This document shows, piece by piece, positions 1 through 7,843 of a DNA stretch of 22,014 nt. Every line of letters starts with the position of its first letter. The first letter of the stretch is position 1. The position numbers were made by a program, and so were the translations under genes. Source of the DNA: a bacterium (GTDB lineage: Bacteria; Verrucomicrobiota; Verrucomicrobiae; Opitutales; Opitutaceae); NCBI GenBank assembly GCA_021780625.1, contig JAJXYI010000292.1, forward strand, positions 1 through 22,014, read 5' to 3'. Under the pieces are notes generated by a model. That model searched no databases. It saw only the letters and a list, made by a program, of their open reading frames with translations, and had not been told where the DNA came from.

Positions 1-183
1 TCTGTAGCCGACGTCCTGATTCGAGGTCACGACGAACGGGGTGAGCGTGATCGTCTCGTCGGGGGACGGGGCGGGGGTCGTTGGGGCCGGGGCGGTTTGG
101 GCGAGGGCGGGGATGCCAAGGCTGCAGAGCAGGGCGAGCAGCTGGGGAAGGCGTCCCGTGGAGCTTAGGGATTTGGCTTTCAT
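1..183 (-). CDS. TonB-dependent receptor, N-terminal fragment (runs off left edge)
   Basis: The minus strand reads from an ATG at 183 to the window edge, giving 61 residues without a stop. Residues 1-29 look like a signal peptide: basic start MKAK, hydrophobic LPQLLALLCSLGIPALA, then AQ. A Pro/Ala/Thr linker (31-42) follows, then DETITLTPFVVTSNQDVGY. An acidic stretch running into a 'PFVV....D.GY' segment is how many large TonB-dependent outer-membrane receptors of Opitutaceae begin, just ahead of the plug domain. Such receptors use TonB energy to bring oligosaccharides or metal chelates across the outer membrane. The gene starts 50 bases after the GH53 galactanase stop on the same strand, so galacto-oligosaccharides are the likely cargo (inference). 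The plug and barrel are outside the window, so the family call rests on the N-terminus and context only. No Shine-Dalgarno is visible. Confidence 0.62.
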   Translation of the reverse strand, partial: MKAKSLSSTGRLPQLLALLCSLGIPALAQTAPAPTTPAPSPDETITLTPFVVTSNQDVGYR

Positions 184-233
184 GTTACTTGTTGGTGTAG
201 GAGGGAAACGCGGGGAAAAGGGGAGGGGGGGGC

Positions 234-1373
234 TCAACGGAGGGCCAGGCCGAACGACGCGGCGGGAAGGATTTCGCCGTGGCTGTCGAAGAGCGCGCAG
301 GCGCCGCCGAGCCAGACGTTGAGCCCGGGAGTCGGGACGGCCTCGGGGTACCAGTAGAACAGGCCGGCTCCGCGGCCGTCGGGCACGGACTGCACAGTCG
401 CGGCGAGGGCCCTGAGGAAGCGGAGTTGTCCGTCGGGAGTCGGTGGATACGGATAACGGGAGCCCATCCCGGAGAAATGAGCGTCGGGCCTCCATGGATA
501 CGCGGTTTCCGCGACAAGCACGGGCTTGCCGGTGGTCCGGGCGGTCCAGTCGAGGGCGTGGCGCAGGTTGTCGAGGCTGCCGTGCCATTCCGGGTAATAG
601 CTGAAGGCGATCATGTCGAAGGGCACGTGGCGCTCGAGCAGGCTGGAAACCCACCACTGTGTGCGCGGGAGATTGCCGGCGCTTTCGATGTGGAAAATGA
701 TCTTCGGACCGCCGCCGGAGGGGAAGGCGTCCGAGACGCCCTGGACGCCCGCGCGCAGCAGGGCGGCGAGTCGGTTCCAGGCGGCGGTGTCGTTGGCCCT
801 GGCAAACCCGACGCGGCCATCGGGCCAGAGCATGCCGTTGGTGATTTCGTTGCCGATCTGAACGTAGGCGGGAGCCAGTCCCTCGGCTGCGAAGCGGGAG
901 AGCACGGCGCGGGTGTAGGTGCGCACCTGATCGACGAGTTGGTCGAAGGGCAGCTGATTCCAGGCGGCGGGCTTGGTCTGTTTGGAGGGATCGGCCCAGG
1001 TGTCGGAATAATGCAGATCGAGCAGGAGTAGGGCGCCCGAGTCGCGGATGCGGCGTGCGAGGGCGAGCGTGTAGGGGAGGTCGTTGTCGACCACTCCCAC
1101 GTGGTTGGGATTCACGAAGAGCCGGAGCCGGAAACAATTGAAGCCGCTGCCTCGGAGGAGCGCGACGGCATCCATGGGATGGCCGTTTTCGGTGTAGAGG
1201 GCGCCGTGGTCCTCATGGGTTCGGAGGGCGGAGATGTCGGCTCCGACCAGGAAGCGCGGGGTCGCGAGCGACACGGGGGCGCGCACGCCAGCGCAGGCGG
1301 ACAAAAGCAGGGCTGCGAGCAGCAGAAGAAGAGGAAGGCCGGCGGGCCGGATAGAGGGTAGGCCGGAGGACAT
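234..1373 (-). CDS. GH53 arabinogalactan endo-beta-1,4-galactanase, lipoprotein
   Basis: Glycoside hydrolase family 53 cleaves beta-1,4-galactan, the side chain of type I arabinogalactan in pectin, with retention. From the ATG at 1373 the 379-residue protein has a lipoprotein signal peptide with lipobox LSAC (Cys27), so it should be anchored in a membrane facing the periplasm or cell surface. Family landmarks in order are: VGADISAL near the mature N-terminus; LLLDLHYSDTWADPSKQTKP; QIGNEITNGMLWP with the acid/base Glu176; FDMIAFSYYPEWHG; and VLVAETAYPW with the nucleophile Glu289. The length fits a single catalytic domain. An upstream in-frame TTG at 1418 would add 15 residues before the hydrophobic core, so the ATG was preferred. 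The TonB receptor begins 50 bases downstream, suggesting a two-gene galactan unit. Confidence 0.93.
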   Translation of the reverse strand: MSSGLPSIRPAGLPLLLLLAALLLSACAGVRAPVSLATPRFLVGADISALRTHEDHGALYTENGHPMDAVALLRGSGFNCFRLRLFVNPNHVGVVDNDLPYTLALARRIRDSGALLLLDLHYSDTWADPSKQTKPAAWNQLPFDQLVDQVRTYTRAVLSRFAAEGLAPAYVQIGNEITNGMLWPDGRVGFARANDTAAWNRLAALLRAGVQGVSDAFPSGGGPKIIFHIESAGNLPRTQWWVSSLLERHVPFDMIAFSYYPEWHGSLDNLRHALDWTARTTGKPVLVAETAYPWRPDAHFSGMGSRYPYPPTPDGQLRFLRALAATVQSVPDGRGAGLFYWYPEAVPTPGLNVWLGGACALFDSHGEILPAASFGLALR

Positions 1374-1389
1374 GGGGCGGGGTTCGGCG

Positions 1390-1418
1390 AAAAGAGACAC
1401 TGCGACAAAAGATGTCAA
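1390..1418 (-). promoter_or_regulatory. Possible sigma-70-like promoter for the galactanase gene
   Basis: On the minus strand a perfect TTGACA (1418-1413) is followed, after 17 bases, by the poor -10 TCTTTT (1395-1390). Transcription would begin about 10 bases before the ATG at 1373, an unusually short leader. A weak -10 behind a good -35 suggests dependence on an activator. Placement is a visual call and another start site further upstream is possible. Confidence 0.35.
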
Positions 1419-1443
1419 CAGTTTCAGGCGAAATAAAACAGTT
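1417..1443. repeat. Direct repeat pair, AACAGTT spaced 20 bp, ahead of the galactanase gene
   Basis: AACAGTT occurs at 1417-1423 and again at 1437-1443. Read along the minus strand the copies are TTGAACTGTT and TGAAACTGTT, the second running directly into TTGACA. Two same-orientation boxes 20 bp apart lie on one face of the helix and overlap the -35 region, the arrangement of a dimeric activator such as an AraC-type or response-regulator protein. The surrounding 50 bases are markedly AT-rich compared with the genes on either side. No matching regulator gene is in view. Confidence 0.4.
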
Positions 1444-1519
1444 CAATTTACGCCAGCTGAATCCCCGGTGTGTGAGCCGCCTGGGGCGGGACGGAATCGG
1501 GGCTCTCCTGTGCGGGAGG

Positions 1520-2362
1520 TTAGAGGCCGCTGCGGTAGGCGCGTCCGCGTTCGAGGCGGGCGGCGAGGTCGTCGAAGTCGCGGTTGGCGAGGGACGTCGT
1601 GAATGCGTGGAGCTGGTCCTGGTATTGGGTGAGCGCGCGGAGGATCTCGTCCCGGTTATGTTCGAGGATGGCGCGCCACATGACGGGGTCTCCGCCGGCG
1701 ATGCGCGTGGTGTCGCGGAGGCCGCCGCCTGCGTAGGCGCGCCAGGAGGGGTCCTTTTGAGCGAGGAAGGCGCAGAGCGTGGAGGCGACGACCTGGGGAA
1801 GGTGGCTGATGTGGGCGACGATCTCGTCGTGGCGGTCGGGGTCGACGACGGCGACGCTCAAACCCAGGGCGCTCCAGAACGCGCACACGCGTTCGACGGC
1901 GGCGGCGGGGGTGTCGGGAAGAGGGGTGACAAAGCAGACGCGGCGTTCGAACAACGTGGAGCTGCTGTTTTGCCAGCCGGTCTTGTCGGAGCCGGCCATG
2001 GGGTGCGAGGGGACGAAAGGCGTGTCGGCTCGGAGCGCGGCGTGGCCGAGGCGTGCGACCACGGCCTTGGTGCTGCCGACGTCGGTCACGAGCGCACCGG
2101 CCGGAAGGTGGGGGGCGATGCGGGCGGCGAGCTCCGCGATCCTGTCGACGGGCGTGGCGAGCACGACGAGGGAGGCGCCCCGGACGGCATCCTCGGGGGT
2201 ATCGGCCACCTCATCGCACCAGGGCTGGCTCCTGAGTTCGGTGCGGGTTTCGGGCCTGCGCGCCCACAGGACGATCCGGCGGGCGAGCCCGCGTTCGCGC
2301 ACGGCGCGCGCGACGGAACCGCCGAGCAGGCCGGGGGCCAGGATGGTGAGTTGGTCGAACAT
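1520..2362 (-). CDS. tyrA: Prephenate dehydrogenase (TyrA family)
   Basis: The enzyme oxidatively decarboxylates prephenate to 4-hydroxyphenylpyruvate with NAD(P)+, a step of tyrosine synthesis in the cytoplasm. The 280-residue product has an N-terminal Rossmann segment (LTILAPGLLGGSVARAVRERG, residues 5-25), a second strand with LVVLATPVDRI, then DVGSTKA, the active-site signature SHPMAGSDKTGW with His120, and an all-helical C-terminal half containing HDEIVAHISHLPQVVAS and GGLRDTTRIAGGDP. There is no ACT domain or fused chorismate mutase, so it is the short monofunctional form. The usual GxGxxG loop reads APGLLG: the first glycine is alanine. The ATG at 2362 puts the first beta-strand at the N-terminus; the longer in-frame start at 2428 adds residues with no homology I recognise. 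It is divergent from uppP. Confidence 0.9.
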   Translation of the reverse strand: MFDQLTILAPGLLGGSVARAVRERGLARRIVLWARRPETRTELRSQPWCDEVADTPEDAVRGASLVVLATPVDRIAELAARIAPHLPAGALVTDVGSTKAVVARLGHAALRADTPFVPSHPMAGSDKTGWQNSSSTLFERRVCFVTPLPDTPAAAVERVCAFWSALGLSVAVVDPDRHDEIVAHISHLPQVVASTLCAFLAQKDPSWRAYAGGGLRDTTRIAGGDPVMWRAILEHNRDEILRALTQYQDQLHAFTTSLANRDFDDLAARLERGRAYRSGL

Positions 2363-2505
2363 GGCGCCACGACGCCACAAGGCCGTCGTCTTGTCGAGTG
2401 CGGGAAGGCCAGGTGCAGGCGTGCGCACAAATTTTTCATGGAAACACTTGTCCTCGGGTTCGCCGGCGGAAATCGTTCGCGGGTCGCTCCCATCCTCGGT
2501 TTCCC

Positions 2506-3360
2506 ATGCACCTCTCGCTCCTCCAGATCATCATCCTCGGCCTTGTCCAAGGCGCGGCCGAACTGCTGCCGGTTTCAAGTTCCGCCCACGTGATCGTGGC
2601 GGAGAAACTCATGGGCGTGAATCCCTCGAGCCCGGAGATGACCTTCCTGCTGGTGATGCTTCACACGGGGACGATGATCGCGGTGACGATCTATTTCTGG
2701 AAATCCTGGCGTGAGCGCTACTTTTCCAGTCGCGAGCGCTTCGTTTCGGCGGCGAAGATGGTCGTGATCGCCACGGCGTGCACTGGATTTTTGGGGCTGG
2801 GACTGAAGATCTTTATCGAGAAGGTGGTGTTGGCGGGCCACGCAAAGGCGGAGGTCGAGTCGCTGTTCTCGAATCTGCCGCTGATGGCGGTGTCGCTTGC
2901 GGTGGCCGGCGTGTTGATCCTCGTCGCGGCCGCGCGGGGTCGTGGATCGGACGAGATCAAGACGCGGTCTGCGCTCTGGACCGGACTCATCCAGGGCCTT
3001 TGTCTTCCGTTCCGAGGACTGTCGCGGTCGGGTGCCACGATTTCCACGAGCCTCCTGTGTGGTACGGGGCGCAAGGCGGCGGAGGATTTCAGCTTTGCGC
3101 TCGCGGTCGTGCTCACGCCCCCGGTTGTGTTTCTCGAGCTGCATCGCCTGTACAAGGACCGCTCGCCGATGCATCCGCACGCCTCCCTTTTTCAGATGAT
3201 GGCGCCGGGGCTGGTCGGCATGGTGTGCAGCCTCATCGCGGGCCTTCTCGCCCTGAAGCTCCTGTCGCGCTGGCTCGAGTCGGGCCGGTGGCAGAATTTC
3301 GGATACTACTGCCTGGTGTTTGCGGCGGTGGTCCTGGTGATCTGGCAATCGGGTTACTGA
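2506..3360 (+). CDS. uppP: Undecaprenyl-diphosphatase (UppP/BacA)
   Basis: This integral membrane phosphatase recycles undecaprenyl diphosphate to the monophosphate carrier used for peptidoglycan and other envelope polymers, and also confers low-level bacitracin tolerance. The 284-residue product matches the family in length and has about eight hydrophobic segments. The first signature is QGAAELLPVSSSAH (residues 15-28), carrying the (E/Q)xxxE motif (Gln15, Glu19) and the serine-rich loop. The second is FRGLSRSGAT, with Arg174 and Ser173/175 in the position of the usual PGxSRSGxT; the family Pro is replaced by Arg here. The ATG at 2506 was chosen because homologues start a few residues before LQxIxLGLxQG; an upstream in-frame start at 2398 adds a basic non-membrane tail. 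It may share a promoter region with tyrA across a 143-base gap. Confidence 0.93.
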   Translation: MHLSLLQIIILGLVQGAAELLPVSSSAHVIVAEKLMGVNPSSPEMTFLLVMLHTGTMIAVTIYFWKSWRERYFSSRERFVSAAKMVVIATACTGFLGLGLKIFIEKVVLAGHAKAEVESLFSNLPLMAVSLAVAGVLILVAAARGRGSDEIKTRSALWTGLIQGLCLPFRGLSRSGATISTSLLCGTGRKAAEDFSFALAVVLTPPVVFLELHRLYKDRSPMHPHASLFQMMAPGLVGMVCSLIAGLLALKLLSRWLESGRWQNFGYYCLVFAAVVLVIWQSGY

Positions 3361-3463
3361 TCCTGGGCGGAAGCCTCATTTCCCTTTTGGCCGGAGGGTG
3401 GTTTTCTGCCATTGAAGAGCAACGCTTCGGATCCCAACCCCAACCCTTCGTACAGGAATACCC

Positions 3464-6031
3464 ATGAAATGCACCGTTCGCCACGCGGAGTCATCGTCCC
3501 CGCTCACGAAATGGTCCGCTGCACTGCTGGCGGCGGGGCTTTGTTTGATTCCCGCCATGGTGGGCGCCGCGGAGACGGGCGAGCCGGCGCGGATTCTTCC
3601 GGGGCGGCAGGCGGACGGCAGCGTGAGGCTTCACAACCAGACAGTGATTCGTCCGGCGGGCGTCGAGGTGGGGCTGGGGGATTTTCCGGTGAACGTGGAC
3701 GTCGATCCCAGCGGTCGCTATGCGGCGGTGCTGGAGGCGGGCGCGGGTCCGCACCAGGTGCAGATCGTGGACATCGGGACGCACAAGATCCTCTCCCACG
3801 CGGCGATTCCGGAGGCCTTTGGGGGCATCGCATTCTCCCCGGACGGGCGCTCGGTGGCGTGCAGCGGGGCGAGTTCCGAACAGGTGTACTATTTCCCCTT
3901 CGACGAGGGACTGCTTGGGGGGCCCAGGGCGCTGCGTGTGGGGGCGGACACTGATCGTGGCGTGGTATCCGGAGTGGCCTTTGATCCCGCCCGACCGCTT
4001 CTCGCCGTGGCGCGGCTGTTCGACAATGACGTCACGTGTCTGGATGTGCGGACGGGCGCGGTGGTGTGGCGGGCGCGGCTGGGTCCGCCGACGCCCACGT
4101 CGTGGAAGGCGGCGAAGGAGCAGGTGTCGCCCAACGACATTGGCCGGGCGCCCGGGCTGGCCCGGGGGGACGAGCCGTATCGACTTGTGTGGGACGCCGG
4201 GCGCGGCCGGATCTATGCGAGCCTGTGGGGCCGCTCGGAGGTGGCCGTGATCGATGCCCGCGACGGCCGGGTGGTCGCGCGGTGGGCCTGTGGACTGCAT
4301 CCCAACGAACTGGCGCTGTCCCGCGACGGGCGCCTCTTCGTGTCGAACGGCGGCCTCAACACGGTGAGCGTCCTGTCGACTGTCGACGGACGGTGCCTGG
4401 AGACGCTGTCCTCGTCGTTTGATTCCTCGGACCTGCCCGGGGCGACACCCGACAGCCTCGCGCTGTCGCCCGATGGGCGGCGGCTGTATGTGGCCAACGC
4501 CTACAATGACGACGTGGCGGTGTTCGACGTCGCGAAGTCCGGCTCCAGCCGGCCGCTGGGCTTCATCCCCGCGGGTTGGTTCCCCTCGTGCGTGAGGATC
4601 ACTCCGAACGGGGGCCACCTGCTCGTGCTGAACGCGCGGGGCGTCGAAGCGAGGGCGAATGGAGGCAGCGGTCCGGTGCACTTCCCGGCGATCAAGACGC
4701 TGTATCCCGGATCGCTTGAGATCGTGAATATTCCCGCGGGCGACGACTTCGCGCGGACGCTGGCAGCATGGACCGAGACGGTGCGGCTTGGCCGCCCGGA
4801 ACCCGTGGTCACGCGCGAAAAGGGCAATCCGGTGCCTGCCGACGTGGGCGGGTCCTCACCGATCAAATACGTCATCTACGTCATCAAGGAGAACCGCACC
4901 TACGACCAGGTGTTTGGGGACATCCGCGAGGGCAACGGCGATCCGGCGCTCTGCCTGTTTCCCGAGAGGGTGACGCCCAACCAGCATGCGCTGGCGCGGC
5001 AGTTTGTGCTGCTCGACAACTTTTATGCGAATGCGGAAGTGAGCCCGAGCGGGCATGAGTGGAGCATGGGCGCGTACGCCTCGGAGTTTGTCGAGAAGAC
5101 GTGGCCGGTGGAATACGGCCATTGGACGACAAAGATTCCGTATCCTGCCGAGGGCAATTTTGCCGCGGCGGTTCCTGGCACGGGTTACCTTTGGAACAGT
5201 GCCGAGAAGGCGGGTGTGTCGTATCGCAGCTATGGCGAGTTTGCGGTCCTTTCCGGGAATCCCAAGCCGCCGTTTGTCTCGAACATCCCTGCGCTGAAGG
5301 GGCACATGGACCCGTTGTATCATCCCTGGGACGTACGTTACCGGGACGTGGATCGGGCGGCGCAGTTCATCTCGGAGCTTCATGGTTTCGAAAAAACCGG
5401 AGACATGCCGCGGCTGCAGGTGCTTCGCCTGCCCCAGGACCACACCGCGGGAGCGGCCGCGGGGGACTGGACGCCCACGGCGATGGTGGCGGACAACGAC
5501 CTCGCGGTGGGGCAGCTGGTTGAGGCGGTGAGCCGATCGCGCTTTTGGCCGCAGACCGCGATCTTCATCGTGGAAGACGACGCACAGAACGGCCCGGACC
5601 ATGTGGATGCGCATCGCACGACCGCGCTTGTGATCAGTCCGTACACCCGCCGTGCCGCGGTCGATTCGACACCCTACACGACCTGCTCCATGCTGCGGAC
5701 CATGGAACTGATCCTTGGATTGCCGCCGATGACCCAATTCGACGCCGCGGCGACGCCGATGTGGGCGAGTTTCACGTCCAAGCCCGACGTCCGTCCCTTC
5801 GAGGCCCAGCCCGAGACGGTGGACATGAACGCGCGCAATCCGAAGGGCACGGCGGACGCCAGACTCTCCGCCACGTTCGACTTCTCGCATGAGGATGCGG
5901 TGGATGATGTTACTCTGAACCGCGTCGTCTGGGCCTCGGTGCGCGGCCCGAAGTCGGTGATGCCGGCCCCGCGTCATGCGGCGTTCGTGCGCGAGATCAC
6001 GACGGGCCAGGGGGACGGAGATGACGAATGA
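3464..6031 (+). CDS. Secreted YVTN-type beta-propeller fused to a phosphoesterase (PF04185-type) domain
   Basis: The 855-residue protein begins with a signal peptide (hydrophobic core LLAAGLCLIPAMVGA, cleavage near residue 36). Residues about 60-440 carry propeller blades: repeated units of the type 'vdPSGRYAAVL', 'FSPDGRSVACSG', 'LSRDGRLFVSNGG', 'LSPDGRRLYVANAYNDDVAVFDV'. The C-terminal half opens with IKYVIYVIKENRTYDQVFGD, where Glu476-Asn477 form the metal-site signature of the phosphoesterase/phospholipase C-acid phosphatase family in the alkaline phosphatase superfamily. It continues with DNFYANAEVSPSGHEWSMGAYA and ends in FIVEDDAQNGPDHVDAHRTTALVISPY (His713, Asp715, His717). This supports a periplasmic or extracellular phosphate-ester hydrolase; the substrate is unknown. 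It lies 103 bases after uppP and 37 before another exported protein. A short AGGA precedes the ATG. Confidence 0.88.
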   Translation: MKCTVRHAESSSPLTKWSAALLAAGLCLIPAMVGAAETGEPARILPGRQADGSVRLHNQTVIRPAGVEVGLGDFPVNVDVDPSGRYAAVLEAGAGPHQVQIVDIGTHKILSHAAIPEAFGGIAFSPDGRSVACSGASSEQVYYFPFDEGLLGGPRALRVGADTDRGVVSGVAFDPARPLLAVARLFDNDVTCLDVRTGAVVWRARLGPPTPTSWKAAKEQVSPNDIGRAPGLARGDEPYRLVWDAGRGRIYASLWGRSEVAVIDARDGRVVARWACGLHPNELALSRDGRLFVSNGGLNTVSVLSTVDGRCLETLSSSFDSSDLPGATPDSLALSPDGRRLYVANAYNDDVAVFDVAKSGSSRPLGFIPAGWFPSCVRITPNGGHLLVLNARGVEARANGGSGPVHFPAIKTLYPGSLEIVNIPAGDDFARTLAAWTETVRLGRPEPVVTREKGNPVPADVGGSSPIKYVIYVIKENRTYDQVFGDIREGNGDPALCLFPERVTPNQHALARQFVLLDNFYANAEVSPSGHEWSMGAYASEFVEKTWPVEYGHWTTKIPYPAEGNFAAAVPGTGYLWNSAEKAGVSYRSYGEFAVLSGNPKPPFVSNIPALKGHMDPLYHPWDVRYRDVDRAAQFISELHGFEKTGDMPRLQVLRLPQDHTAGAAAGDWTPTAMVADNDLAVGQLVEAVSRSRFWPQTAIFIVEDDAQNGPDHVDAHRTTALVISPYTRRAAVDSTPYTTCSMLRTMELILGLPPMTQFDAAATPMWASFTSKPDVRPFEAQPETVDMNARNPKGTADARLSATFDFSHEDAVDDVTLNRVVWASVRGPKSVMPAPRHAAFVREITTGQGDGDDE

Positions 6032-6068
6032 GGCGGAACCGCCTCGACCCGAATTCGTCTCATGACCC

Positions 6069-6722
6069 ATGCGAAACCTCACGCGAATCCTTTTTCCCGC
6101 GCGCCTGGCCCTGCTACTGACGGCCGGGGTGCTGGGCGCGTCCGCCGCGCAGGCGGGTGCGACGTTCATCGCGAATTTGTCTCCAACGGACCGGGCGGCC
6201 ATCGGGGTGGCGAAGCTTGATCAGGTGGAGACTTCGGAGCTGAACAAGCTGGTCCAGCGCGACCTGGACATGGCGCGGCAGGGCAACGTGGTGGGGTTTG
6301 CGAAGACCTTCACGGAGCGCCTGACGCCTCTGGAACGGGATCGCTCGGGCGTGAGCCTCCTGACTGCAGCGCAGCGTTCGAAGCTCGACAGCGTGGTTGC
6401 GGCCGCGATGTCGGCGCGTCCGGCGGCGCTCGCGGTGAGCGCGGTGAACGCGGTCCAGCCGGCACCGCTGAAGGGGATCGGTTTCGGTCCGATGCGGCCC
6501 CAGATACACGGCGACGTCACGGTCTTTTATGGGCAGGGTGGCCACGGCAGCTCGTGGTATGGCGGGGCCTTTGACACACGCGTGAGCGACCCGAAAGGTC
6601 GGTTTACGTTGTCGATCGGCGTGTCCCAGACCACTGGGCGTGGACCGTGGGCTCCGTTGGGCTATGGCTGCGGCTACGGTGACGGCTATGGCTACGGCTA
6701 CGGTCCGGGGCCTATCTGGTAA
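6069..6722 (+). CDS. Exported protein of unknown function with Gly/Tyr-rich tail
   Basis: The 217-residue product has a signal peptide (residues 1-29: basic MRNLTR, core LALLLTAGVLGASAAQA, then G). Residues 30-130 are predicted helical, with 'LSPTDRAAIGVAKLDQVETSELNKLVQRDLDMARQG', and have the look of a four-helix or coiled periplasmic segment. Residues 150-200 are beta-rich with Gly/Tyr/Ser (FYGQGGHGSSWYGGAFDT), and the last 20 residues are almost only Gly, Tyr, Asp and Pro. I do not recognise a family. It follows the phosphoesterase by 37 bases on the same strand and may be cotranscribed with it. Its stop lies 10 bases inside the convergent queG gene, so the two 3' ends overlap. Confidence 0.8.
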   Translation: MRNLTRILFPARLALLLTAGVLGASAAQAGATFIANLSPTDRAAIGVAKLDQVETSELNKLVQRDLDMARQGNVVGFAKTFTERLTPLERDRSGVSLLTAAQRSKLDSVVAAAMSARPAALAVSAVNAVQPAPLKGIGFGPMRPQIHGDVTVFYGQGGHGSSWYGGAFDTRVSDPKGRFTLSIGVSQTTGRGPWAPLGYGCGYGDGYGYGYGPGPIW

Positions 6723-7782
6723 ATGGTCCGGATTCGGTCCGGCGCAGTCGGGTGAGGGCCCAGGCGGCGTGTTCGCGGACGAGCGGCGAGTCGTGCGAGG
6801 TGAGAGCCTCGAGGGTGGGGACGAGGGACGCATCGCCGGAATTGCCCGCGACGACGCAGGCGTTGCGCAGGAGCCCGGCGAGCTTGATGCGTTTGATCGG
6901 GGTGCGACGGTAGACCTCGGCGAAGCGCTCGGGCGTGAGGCGCAGGATTTCGTCGAGCGTCAGGCGAGCGATCTCGGGGCGGGGATTGAGCAGGAGGGAT
7001 CGGCTGGCCTGGGAAAAACGATTCCAGGGACAAACCTCCGCGCAGATGTCGCAGCCGTAGATGCGATTGCCGATGGCCTCGCGAAACTCCTCGGGGATGG
7101 GGCCCTTGTTTTCGATCGTGAGAAAACTGATACAGCGGCGGGCGTCGACGACACCGGGCGCAGGCAGGGCGCGGGTGGGGCATGCATCCAGACAACGGGT
7201 ACACGAACCGCAGTAGCGTCCGATTCCGTCTGCCGCAGCGGAGGAGGGTGCGGCGAGCAGGCCGTCGAGCCGTTCGGCGGGTGCGCGGACGATGATGGCT
7301 GCCAGGAACATCCAGTTGCCGTGCTCGCGTGAGATGAGCATGGCGTTTTTGCCCACGAACCCGAGACCGGCGCGTGCGGCCCAGTCGCGTTCCAGGACGG
7401 GGCCTGTGTCGACGTAGAAACGGTGGGCGGAGGGGGCGATCCCGAGGTGCAGTTCGAGCGCGCGGCCGGCGGCTTCGAGGGCGGGCTTGATCGTGTCGTG
7501 ATAGTCGTCGTAGAGGGCGTAGCGGGCCCAGGTGGGGCCTGTCGGGGGGCGCGCGGGCGGCGCGTAGTTGACGCCCAGGGACACGAGGAGATTGGCGCCC
7601 GCGACGACGAGGCGCGGGTCGGCGCGCTTGTCGGCGTTGCGCGCGATCCAGTCCATGGAGGCGTGCATGCCGTTTGCGAGCCAGGAGCGCAGGGCGTGCG
7701 CGGCCGGCGTGGGCCCGTCGACGCGTGCAAAGGAGACGACGTCGAAGCCGAGGTCCAGCAGGGCCTGACGCAGGGTCGTCAT
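6712..7782 (-). CDS. queG: Epoxyqueuosine reductase QueG
   Basis: QueG is a cytoplasmic cobalamin- and iron-sulfur-dependent enzyme that reduces epoxyqueuosine to queuosine in tRNA, the last step of Q biosynthesis. The 356-residue product shows the core fold with YVDTGPVLERDWAARAGLGFVGKN (residues 123-146, Asp125 and Asp133 among the conserved acids). It has two ferredoxin-like [4Fe-4S] motifs: Cys191, 194, 197, 201 (CGSCTRCLDACP) and Cys217, 244, 247, 251 (CDICAEVCPWN). The C-terminal ~60 residues (IKLAGLLRNACVVAGNSGD...) form a HEAT-like repeat as in the longer QueG proteins. All eight cluster cysteines are present. It lies 61 bases downstream of the FKBP gene on the same strand, and its 3' end overlaps the convergent exported-protein gene by 11 bases. 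Confidence 0.95.
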   Translation of the reverse strand: MTTLRQALLDLGFDVVSFARVDGPTPAAHALRSWLANGMHASMDWIARNADKRADPRLVVAGANLLVSLGVNYAPPARPPTGPTWARYALYDDYHDTIKPALEAAGRALELHLGIAPSAHRFYVDTGPVLERDWAARAGLGFVGKNAMLISREHGNWMFLAAIIVRAPAERLDGLLAAPSSAAADGIGRYCGSCTRCLDACPTRALPAPGVVDARRCISFLTIENKGPIPEEFREAIGNRIYGCDICAEVCPWNRFSQASRSLLLNPRPEIARLTLDEILRLTPERFAEVYRRTPIKRIKLAGLLRNACVVAGNSGDASLVPTLEALTSHDSPLVREHAAWALTRLRRTESGPFTR

Positions 7783-7843
7783 CGAAGGATCGTGGCGGGG
7801 CTTGGAGGCGGTCCCGAGCCCGCTGCGGACTGGGGGACGTCGC

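Noticed and set aside
4856..6202. A 448-codon minus-strand open frame opposite the phosphoesterase
   Set aside because: The opposite strand encodes clear phosphoesterase motifs; this product is Arg/His-rich with no recognisable domain.
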